In this document: positions 1 to 6,299 of the stretch, in pieces
How the letters are laid out: every line of letters begins with the position of its first letter
How positions within the stretch are numbered: position 1 is the stretch's first letter
IMG/VR virus record: IMGVR_UViG_3300046777_000866
Location: 1 to 20,769 of that record
Direction: 5' to 3' (one strand)
DNA length: 20,769 nucleotides
DNA from: a virus
Position numbers and translations under genes: made by a program
The notes under the pieces: generated by a model
Seen by the model: only the letters and a program-made list of their open reading frames with translations
Database searches by the model: none
What the model was told of the DNA's origin: nothing

Positions 1-841
1 CCGTAGTACCAGACACACCTGCATTAATAAATAAACCAGGACCAAGTTCTCCTTTTGATTCGGCTAAATCCTTGTTGAATGTTTGTGCTCCTGTTGTTAT
101 ACCAGCTAATGGAGCAGATAAAAAGAATGGAGCAGATTGTACAGTTGCTCTTGTTATTGTTTTAAGGATGTCAGTTCCTTTATCTACTGATGGATCACTA
201 ACAAAACTAGCAATCTTATCAGATATACCTTGCTCATCTTTAACCGTTTTTTCTAAGAATTGATTACCCTTTTTGATAAAATATTCCTTTGCTTTATTGG
301 ATACATTAATATCAGATCCTGGTATATTTCTTGATATAGCAGCATTAAAAACATTGTTTAGATCTTTTTTAGCATAAGATGGAAGTTTATTATACTCTTC
401 ATCTAAGCCATATGCTTTTAATGTTCCGTACATTGCAAGCTTTTGGGCAAAATCTGGGATTGTAGCAATACCTTCACCTATATTATTAAGTGTCGACATG
501 AACCTATTCCCCAAGTCTTCTGCAAAACCTATCTCTTTTGGTTGTTCTACTTTAGGTACTTGTTGTTTGGGTACAGGTTTTTGTATGGAAGATTTTCCCC
601 ACTTAGAAGAAAGTGGATTAAATCTTTCTGTACTTAAATTATCATCACTTACTTGCGATAATGCCGATGAAGACTTCGTAGGTATAGATGTGGATGGTAA
701 TTCCGTACTTGTAGGTGTACTTAGTTGAGGCTTTTTTTTTTCAGGCACAACTTTTGATTCTACCTTAGGCTCAGTTGATTGAGATGTAAGATTTAATAAA
801 TCATCTAAAGATGCGTAATTTCCCGATTGTTGCTTTCCCAT
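1..841 (-). CDS. N-terminal part of a probably large virion protein, cut by the window edge
   Basis: An open frame runs from ATG at 841 to the left edge without a stop, giving 280 residues of an incomplete protein. The start lies 8 nt beyond the stop of the 496-residue gene, in the same tight minus-strand series. Residues 1-100 are low-complexity and rich in Ser, Thr, Pro, Lys and Gln. After that come helix-rich segments (for example GFAEDLGNRFMSTLNNIGEG) and a hydrophobic stretch near residue 240 (APFFLSAPLAGITTGAQTF). I do not recognise a catalytic domain. In crAss-like phages the genes after the tail module encode very large virion-packaged proteins, including a giant RNA polymerase and cargo proteins. 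By position this could be one of those, or a large ejection protein. That assignment is inference; being coding and phage-borne is well supported. Confidence 0.8.
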   Translation of the reverse strand, partial: MGKQQSGNYASLDDLLNLTSQSTEPKVESKVVPEKKKPQLSTPTSTELPSTSIPTKSSSALSQVSDDNLSTERFNPLSSKWGKSSIQKPVPKQQVPKVEQPKEIGFAEDLGNRFMSTLNNIGEGIATIPDFAQKLAMYGTLKAYGLDEEYNKLPSYAKKDLNNVFNAAISRNIPGSDINVSNKAKEYFIKKGNQFLEKTVKDEQGISDKIASFVSDPSVDKGTDILKTITRATVQSAPFFLSAPLAGITTGAQTFNKDLAESKGELGPGLFINAGVSGTT

Positions 842-849
842 ATTTATTT

Positions 850-2340
850 TTAATATTCAACTATGTAATCAGAAGGTAATTGTTTTATGAAGTCGTTAAC
901 TGTTATGCCCTTTTGTTTTGCAGCTTGCCTAATATCATTTATTTTAGCAATCTTAACATTAGGATCAAATTGACCCATTTTTTTAGTAGCCAAATTCTTA
1001 GCGACATCCCAATCTAAAACATCTTGACCAGTCCATTTACTTGATAATACTTTATAAAAATCAGCAGAACTTTTTATATTTATAGTTTTAAATTTTTGTC
1101 CTTTAGTATCTAATGGTAACTTTATTTGTAATGAAGGATCACCAGATTTTGTTTGTCCCAGAGTAGCCTTTACATTATCAAATTCAGGGTATAAGTCAAT
1201 TAATTGTCTAATTGATTGTGCTTTAGTTCCATTCTTAACAACATCTTGCCACCCTCTACTAGCTGTAGTAAAGGCATTTATAGCTTTTAATTGGTATTGA
1301 TTTAAGTCTTTTTCTTTACCTTCACCATCTCCTTTGGGCCTTGGTGCTTGCTGTCTACCAGTAATTCGTTCTGATAATGAAGCATCTAAGTTAGACTTAA
1401 TAATATCTTTCGCTTCATTTTTTTGTTCATCTGTCAAAACAGGTACATATAAATTATCTCTTTGTGTTAAGAAAATTAATTTATTCGGATCAGCCCCCTC
1501 AGCTATCCTCATTTCTTTTTCCTGAGGAGTGGTATATACATCGTATCCTCCATAATCAGCCAATATATTTGTTATTTGATTTGGAGTAGAAGTAAGAGCA
1601 TTTGTCTGAGAATCAATAATTGTTTGATATTCAGGATTATTTTTTGCACTATCTAGCACATAAGATGAACCATCTGCATTTTTTACAATTAATCCTTTAG
1701 TGCCTAAAAAATCTTTTATTGTTTTAGATGTTTTAGCTAAGTCAACTTTTGGTATGTAACTATTTGCTGGATTTGATAAGGTAATAATACTTGAGATATT
1801 ATCTTTACTAGTTACAGTTTTGGTTTCAGGATTAATATCAGCAATAAATAATCCCATTGTATCGGGATCAACCATTCCTTTACGATTACCTATATTTTGG
1901 AATGTGCCAAATCTTTCTGCCATTCTAGTTCCATACTTACCTAAATTACCTTCAGCAGCAGCTTTAGTTAGCATGTCTGCATTTTGTTGGTAACTTTTAG
2001 CAAATTTATTTAGTACGTTTGTATTTGTAGTGGCAGTTAATAAAGCTTTTTTGAAATCTTTCTGAGTTAATAATCCTTGCTTAACAAGCTTTGCTTTCAT
2101 TGCTAACGCTTGTCTATTGCTATCCACTACGTCAACCATAAATGAATTGAATGGCTGACTGCTAGTTGACTCGATATCTCCAACTTTAGCATAAGCCTCA
2201 GCCTCCATGTCATCAATCTTTTCTTGTTCAGCCTTTCTCTGCTCATTCAATTGAATGAGTCTATCTGTATATTCACGACCAATTTTACCCCAATCTGTTG
2301 GAGGTATATTAGACCCTATATATCCTGCAAATTCTGCCAT
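850..2340 (-). CDS. Virion-associated structural protein (496 aa), function unknown
   Basis: The 496-residue protein starts MAEFAGYIGSNIPPTDWGKI. Residues 15-65 are strongly charged and helix-forming (LNEQRKAEQEKIDDMEAEAY). The middle is mixed alpha/beta, and a Lys/Gln-rich stretch lies near residues 335-350 (RQQAPRPKGDGEGKEKD). No catalytic motif, signal peptide or membrane segment is visible. It starts 3 nt after the stop of the Q/A-rich gene and is followed 8 nt later by the next gene, so the three are almost certainly cotranscribed. Its place between an internal-virion-like protein and a large protein suggests a structural or ejected protein, the kind seen after the tail genes of Bacteroidetes podovirus-like phages. 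That role is inferred from position only. Confidence 0.85.
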   Translation of the reverse strand: MAEFAGYIGSNIPPTDWGKIGREYTDRLIQLNEQRKAEQEKIDDMEAEAYAKVGDIESTSSQPFNSFMVDVVDSNRQALAMKAKLVKQGLLTQKDFKKALLTATTNTNVLNKFAKSYQQNADMLTKAAAEGNLGKYGTRMAERFGTFQNIGNRKGMVDPDTMGLFIADINPETKTVTSKDNISSIITLSNPANSYIPKVDLAKTSKTIKDFLGTKGLIVKNADGSSYVLDSAKNNPEYQTIIDSQTNALTSTPNQITNILADYGGYDVYTTPQEKEMRIAEGADPNKLIFLTQRDNLYVPVLTDEQKNEAKDIIKSNLDASLSERITGRQQAPRPKGDGEGKEKDLNQYQLKAINAFTTASRGWQDVVKNGTKAQSIRQLIDLYPEFDNVKATLGQTKSGDPSLQIKLPLDTKGQKFKTINIKSSADFYKVLSSKWTGQDVLDWDVAKNLATKKMGQFDPNVKIAKINDIRQAAKQKGITVNDFIKQLPSDYIVEY

Positions 2341-2343
2341 TAT

Positions 2344-3159
2344 TTATCGAACGTTTGGATTAAAGATACTGGTTAAGCCACTAGGTATACCAAATGCATT
2401 TAAGTTTGATGGATTCATAGCATTTTGTTGAAAATAATATGGCCCTTGTTGTGACGCACCTATTTTAAAATTATCAACAGCATATGGATTGCTACTAATT
2501 ACAGGGGCAAAACCTTGTGCTGGATTTGCAGACATTGCGTTCATTGGATTTATCTGCCAACTACCTGGTACTTGTGTCGCATTTAAAGGCAATGCCGTAG
2601 GTGTTGTTTGTGAAATTCCTGGAGCCTGTTTGTTTTGATTAAAGTATTGGTTCATAAATGCTTGATTAAGTATTGCTCCAGCACCTCCAGAAATAGCAGC
2701 TTGCTGTTCTTGTGCACCACGTGTTGCAGCAGCTTGAGCTCCAGCTAATCTCTGCTGTTCTAAGTTAGCAAGTCTAGCCGTTTTTTCTGCATTAATAGCT
2801 TGTTGTTGTTGTCTAACCGCAACATCTCTATTATATTGAGCCTCATTAGCCAAAGCAGCTAACTGTAAGTTTTGAGCCTGAGCTTGTTGCTGTGTACCTG
2901 TTAGTCCACCCAATACACCAGCAGGACCCATCTCTTGAAGGGCTCTAACATCTTGTGATTGTTTTTGTTGAATATTTTGTTGAGCAAGGTCTAATCCTAA
3001 TGTAGGTATCTGCAAATCTTTGAAAGCATTTAGTTGCTCTAATTGTGCCATTCGATTTGCAGCATTAGAAGCAGCCTGATTGGCTTCTGCTTGAGCTTGT
3101 GCACCTTTAATCATTTGATAAGCAGAACCTGCTATAGATATTGCTGTTTCTATTCCCAT
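2344..3159 (-). CDS. Q/A-rich helical internal-virion-like protein
   Basis: The 271-residue protein opens with a short apolar helix (MGIETAISIAGSAYQMIKGA). Roughly residues 15-165 are extremely rich in Ala, Gln and Asn, with heptad-like spacing (for example QAQAQNLQLAALANEAQYN), so a long alpha-helical bundle or coiled coil is expected. From about residue 175 the sequence becomes disordered, with many Asn, Pro, Gln and aromatic residues. This composition recalls small internal virion or ejection proteins of podoviruses (T7 gp14-like in style). I see no specific homology. It starts 3 nt after the GNAT stop and 3 nt separate it from the 496-residue gene, so translation is likely coupled. Functional confidence is moderate; coding confidence is high. 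Confidence 0.83.
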   Translation of the reverse strand: MGIETAISIAGSAYQMIKGAQAQAEANQAASNAANRMAQLEQLNAFKDLQIPTLGLDLAQQNIQQKQSQDVRALQEMGPAGVLGGLTGTQQQAQAQNLQLAALANEAQYNRDVAVRQQQQAINAEKTARLANLEQQRLAGAQAAATRGAQEQQAAISGGAGAILNQAFMNQYFNQNKQAPGISQTTPTALPLNATQVPGSWQINPMNAMSANPAQGFAPVISSNPYAVDNFKIGASQQGPYYFQQNAMNPSNLNAFGIPSGLTSIFNPNVR

Positions 3160-3162
3160 GTC

Positions 3163-3570
3163 TTATAAGTGTTTGACTAATTCAATACATCTATCTTGGG
3201 TTTGGATGTATCCTGTATTCTTATATTTTTGTACTAATGACTTATTAAAAACAGTAGCCCACATTACCCTTGCACCCATAATCTTAGCTAATTGGCTAAT
3301 TGTTTCTATTAAAAATTCTATTGCTTGGCCTCTATCTTTCTCTCTGTAGTTGTAATTAGATACAACAAATTCACAAAAAGCAATATCAGAATTAGTCTGA
3401 TACAAGTACCCAGCACATATATCGGTATCTCCTTTTGATACCATCACCCCACCAACACCATTCTCTGCTAAACTTGACCGAGGAGGAATCTCTCCGCCCC
3501 AATCTGTCCACCACCCTTTGAGTGTATTGTCGTAATCTTCTTCTCGAAGTTTACGTGCATTAAATTCCAT
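3163..3570 (-). CDS. GNAT-family N-acetyltransferase
   Basis: The 135-residue protein starts MEFNARKLREEDYDN. I chose ATG at 3570; a TTG two codons upstream (3576) also keeps the frame open, but ATG is preferred. The pattern fits a small GNAT acetyl-CoA-dependent acetyltransferase. There is a beta-bulge region with GGVMVSKGDTDICAGYLY, then FVVSNYNYREKDRGQAIEFLIETIS matching GNAT motif A (R-x-x-x-R-G, where the acetyl-CoA pyrophosphate loop would sit). The final ATVFNKSLVQKYKNTGYIQ is the usual GNAT motif B (N-x-x-x-x-x-x-Y-x-x-x-G-[FY]). The substrate is unknown. It sits between a tail protein gene and an internal virion protein gene, so a virion protein or a host protein could be the target. 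Such acetyltransferases recur in phage late regions; the target here is not deducible. Confidence 0.8.
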   Translation of the reverse strand: MEFNARKLREEDYDNTLKGWWTDWGGEIPPRSSLAENGVGGVMVSKGDTDICAGYLYQTNSDIAFCEFVVSNYNYREKDRGQAIEFLIETISQLAKIMGARVMWATVFNKSLVQKYKNTGYIQTQDRCIELVKHL

Positions 3571-3588
3571 TTGCAAATATAATTAAAA

Positions 3589-4320
3589 TTAAGGGTAACT
3601 CTGAAAAACATCAGATGTTATCATAAATATTTCACTATAATCGTAATCTTCATTTTCAAAATACACCTCCAAATAAGTACCTCTTGTCGGGTATGACTCA
3701 GCTTCACTATTCTTCATGTATAGAATAAAGCTACCATTTGTTGGAGGTGTACCTGTTGGGTTAATGGTAATAGTATTATTACTATGAGCTGTTATTGTGC
3801 CAGCCAAAGTAAGAACACCTGCATTTAACCAATATAATTTATCGCCATCACTTATAATGCTACCTACATTAAATGTAAAGGTTAAAACTCCTGCGTTATA
3901 AGTTGTTACGTTTCCTACTCCTTGAGCTGATATCATTGATACAGATGCATCATCTTCATTTCGTCTAATATATGCATACCATGTACCTTCTTTAAACTCG
4001 TATTGATCAGCTTGAATATGACCTTTACCTTGGTCAGATGTGATTACTGTTTCCCAGGATGAAGTCGAATTAGTTGCAATCGTTTTAAATTGCTTAGTTT
4101 GATATGGCTCGTTATTAAATATAGTTGTTATTGCAGATTTATGATGTATATCATAGTAAGTATTTCTTGATGGATTTTGATTGTGCTTATACAAGTTACC
4201 ATTCTTAAAAGTATATAAGAAATTATTCATCATTGTCATCCACTCAGGTTGGTAGGAATGAAATGATGTCCAGCCATTATCAGCATCCGAGAAACTTAAT
4301 GTATAATTTAGCTCTGCCAT
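3589..4320 (-). CDS. Tail protein, likely the detached C-terminal part of the stabilization-type tail protein
   Basis: The 243-residue protein starts MAELNYTLSFSDADNGWTSF. The series GWTSFHSYQPEWM (16-28), NNFLYTFKNGNLYKHN (32-47) and ITSDVFQSYP at the end matches, as I remember them, the C-terminal part of the giant tail 'stabilization' protein in crAss-like and related phages. There it directly follows the section found near residue 1065 of the 1522-residue protein in this window. Residues 133-203 form a probable beta-barrel insert (GVGNVTTYNAGVL to GSFILYMKN) between HIQADQYEFKEGTWYAYIRR and the terminal strands. It lies 24 nt after the radical SAM stop and 12 nt before the nearest possible GNAT start. 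I infer a structural tail role, possibly assembling with the 1522-residue product in trans. Confidence 0.82.
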   Translation of the reverse strand: MAELNYTLSFSDADNGWTSFHSYQPEWMTMMNNFLYTFKNGNLYKHNQNPSRNTYYDIHHKSAITTIFNNEPYQTKQFKTIATNSTSSWETVITSDQGKGHIQADQYEFKEGTWYAYIRRNEDDASVSMISAQGVGNVTTYNAGVLTFTFNVGSIISDGDKLYWLNAGVLTLAGTITAHSNNTITINPTGTPPTNGSFILYMKNSEAESYPTRGTYLEVYFENEDYDYSEIFMITSDVFQSYP

Positions 4321-4327
4321 ATAGTTA

Positions 4328-4356
4328 CAAAGTTACATATTTATTTATTCTTCAAA
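4328..4356 (-). promoter_or_regulatory. Weak candidate Bacteroidetes-type promoter before the 243-residue tail gene
   Basis: On the minus strand TTTG (4353-4356) and TAACTTTG (4328-4335) are separated by 17 nt, within the loose spacing reported for Flavobacterium-type promoters (TTG, then TAnnTTTG). The box ends only 7 nt before the ATG, so the transcript would be nearly leaderless. The match could be chance in AT-rich DNA. Confidence 0.2.
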
Positions 4357-5376
4357 TATAGCTGACGCACAATTTCTGCAAATAGTATTATATGATTCTT
4401 CTATTTTTTTTATATGGTCTTCTTTGCCCCAGAAATCACATAATTCTTGAGTCTTAAAGTCTCCAAATTTAACTTCAAAATCATAATCATTGCAGCATAA
4501 AAAAGCTTCGCCATTAGCATTTATATGTATCCAACCAATTGGTCTTCCACCAACTTCTCTTCCATTACCACACATAACAACCTTCTTGCTATCATCTCGC
4601 TTCATTAAATAGTTTCCTATAGCATCTTTATTAGATATAACATCATCTAGCAATCCTGCCCTATCAATTAAAGATGGGACACTAAAGATTTGAACTTCTG
4701 GAAATAATTCTTTAGCCAAATTAAATTGAGTTGCAAGTTCACCAGTCGCTACATCAGTATTAATATCAACGGGGAAATTATTACCTTTTTCAATCCAACC
4801 CCCACGCTCCCTAAATGAATTATCATTAACCCCATTTATTTGGATGGAGAGCGATTTATTTTGAACCATTAATGGTAACTTCTCAATTGCATATTTTATG
4901 TTATCTATGAGGCGATCAAATAATTTTATGTTTACGCCTGCACGTTTACTCCATGTCTCAGCTTCAAACGCAGGTACATTTAAACAAATACCATTAATTA
5001 CATCTTTGTACTCCGCAATTAAGTCTATCTTTTCCTTTGTCAAAGGAATACCATTAGTCAAAACCATTGTACATAATCTATATTTTCTACATATTTGCAA
5101 AAACTCTTCAAAATGTTTATAAAGAAGAATTTCATTGTAATGTGCTGTATAAAATCCACCAAAGTGTTTATGAACTAATCCATCCTCTTTATCTCTCTCA
5201 TCTACAATGTTTTTGATTATTTTTTCTAAAAGTTCAACAGACATTGTATTTTTCCCATCATCTGGATTGCCTCTATATTTAACAGGGCAAAACCAACACT
5301 TAGCATTACAAACCCCAAAAGGGTCTAGTTGCATTTGATGTATTTTAAATTTATTAAACTCTTCTCTTAAATTCAT
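4345..5376 (-). CDS. Radical SAM protein with a SPASM-like C-terminal domain
   Basis: The 343-residue protein carries the radical SAM cluster motif C-x3-C-x2-C at Cys23, Cys27 and Cys30 (DPFGVCNAKCWFCPVKY), which would bind the [4Fe-4S] cluster that cleaves S-adenosylmethionine. The barrel follows (GGFYTAHYNE near 73-82, VLTNGIPLT near 105-113, where GGE-like and strand-end positions are expected). The C-terminus resembles a SPASM/Twitch domain holding auxiliary Fe-S clusters: Cys269, the GEAFLCCNDYD block with Cys294 and Cys295, then Cys313, Cys333 and Cys336 (CRNC). SPASM enzymes commonly modify peptides, though some act on sugars or other small molecules. Its ATG overlaps the glycosyltransferase stop (ATGA), so the two are translationally coupled. 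Target unknown; the neighbouring Thr-rich tail protein or a sugar precursor are the obvious candidates. Confidence 0.88.
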   Translation of the reverse strand: MNLREEFNKFKIHQMQLDPFGVCNAKCWFCPVKYRGNPDDGKNTMSVELLEKIIKNIVDERDKEDGLVHKHFGGFYTAHYNEILLYKHFEEFLQICRKYRLCTMVLTNGIPLTKEKIDLIAEYKDVINGICLNVPAFEAETWSKRAGVNIKLFDRLIDNIKYAIEKLPLMVQNKSLSIQINGVNDNSFRERGGWIEKGNNFPVDINTDVATGELATQFNLAKELFPEVQIFSVPSLIDRAGLLDDVISNKDAIGNYLMKRDDSKKVVMCGNGREVGGRPIGWIHINANGEAFLCCNDYDFEVKFGDFKTQELCDFWGKEDHIKKIEESYNTICRNCASAIFEE

Positions 5377-6284
5377 AAATATTGTTTTACTAATTCATAA
5401 TACTTACTACTGCAACTATTAGGTGCAATTACTAAATCTTTAGGAGGTGGCCCTTGTTGATATAATGCTTTATAAAACATGCCTTCTTTGTCGGTAGTCA
5501 CTCCTGCATTGTGCATGATATTATATTTATCCCACGCATCAATATAACTAGTACCCCATGCAAATTGTAAGTCTTCATGGCATAAGGTTGTGAATCCTCT
5601 TTTCCAAGCAGTCCATAATAAACCCCACATATCTGCTGTCCATATTTGTAATTCATGATATGTTGGATTATTTTGTTTTAATGAAACGTTTAATTTAGTT
5701 ATTTCCCTAAATAACGTCTCAGATAAAGTCTCAACTTCCTGCCAAAACGAAGAGTCCACTTGCTTCATTAGGTATTGAGCACCAATAGAGTGATCCTCAT
5801 TTAACCTGATAATCTCTGGATGTATTTGTGCTAAGTCACACATGGTTTGTAGCACCACATCACCCTTTGAAGCAATATAATCATGGCCAACATACCACTT
5901 GCAATCACTACCATACCATTTGTTATTATTTAAAAATTGGTTCCAATCAATTGGCTTGGTAAATACCATATCGCAATCGTGGTAAAATATTGCTTCATTA
6001 AACAATTCAGGATAAGCCAAGAAGTGTTTCTTAAGAATATGTGGCCTAATTGTACTGATATAAGTTACAGCACCTCGTGTATCGTCATAAAAGAAAAACC
6101 TAACATAGTTGTATTTACTTGCTAGGTCTGACCATGCTTGTGGAACTTTGCCATCTATCTTGGCACATACGATGTCGATATTATTTGGATTAATTCCAAC
6201 TGACATGAAATTTTTAATCATTACTTCAACCTGCCACAAGTAATACGGTGTAGCAGGTTGGGCACATACAAATCTTAGATTCAT
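5373..6284 (-). CDS. GT-A-fold glycosyltransferase with DxD motif
   Basis: The 303-residue protein has the layout of a nucleotide-sugar-dependent GT-A glycosyltransferase. The N-terminal Rossmann-like half begins MNLRFVCAQP. The metal/nucleotide-binding DxD is at Asp103 and Asp105 inside EAIFYHDCDMVFTKP. GAQYLMKQ (168-175), WTADMWGLLW (215-224) and IMHNAGV (256-262, where the His could be a late metal ligand) look like acceptor-side and C-terminal catalytic motifs. There is no signal peptide or membrane helix, so it is cytosolic. The sequence recalls peptidyl glycosyltransferases of the plant GT95/GT96 type, which would fit a protein acceptor; this resemblance is from memory and tentative. 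It starts 15 nt after the stop of the tail protein with threonine tracts and overlaps the radical SAM gene by 4 nt. A role in glycosylating the tail is inferred from context. Confidence 0.82.
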   Translation of the reverse strand: MNLRFVCAQPATPYYLWQVEVMIKNFMSVGINPNNIDIVCAKIDGKVPQAWSDLASKYNYVRFFFYDDTRGAVTYISTIRPHILKKHFLAYPELFNEAIFYHDCDMVFTKPIDWNQFLNNNKWYGSDCKWYVGHDYIASKGDVVLQTMCDLAQIHPEIIRLNEDHSIGAQYLMKQVDSSFWQEVETLSETLFREITKLNVSLKQNNPTYHELQIWTADMWGLLWTAWKRGFTTLCHEDLQFAWGTSYIDAWDKYNIMHNAGVTTDKEGMFYKALYQQGPPPKDLVIAPNSCSSKYYELVKQYL

Positions 6285-6299
6285 TTTATTTTATTTTAT

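Noticed and set aside
72-728. Plus-strand open frames at the left edge
   Set aside because: They lie opposite the long minus-strand frame 1-841, which has coherent protein composition; the plus-strand translations are compositionally random.
3574-3581. TATATTTG matching TAnnTTTG before the GNAT gene
   Set aside because: It ends 3 nt from the ATG, so transcription would start inside the gene; the spacing disagrees with the 20-22 nt at the three better candidates.
6284-6298. Three copies of a TTTTA pentamer just before the glycosyltransferase start, as a phase-variable repeat
   Set aside because: Three copies in AT-rich leader DNA is common by chance and outside the coding frame; slippage would only alter leader length slightly.
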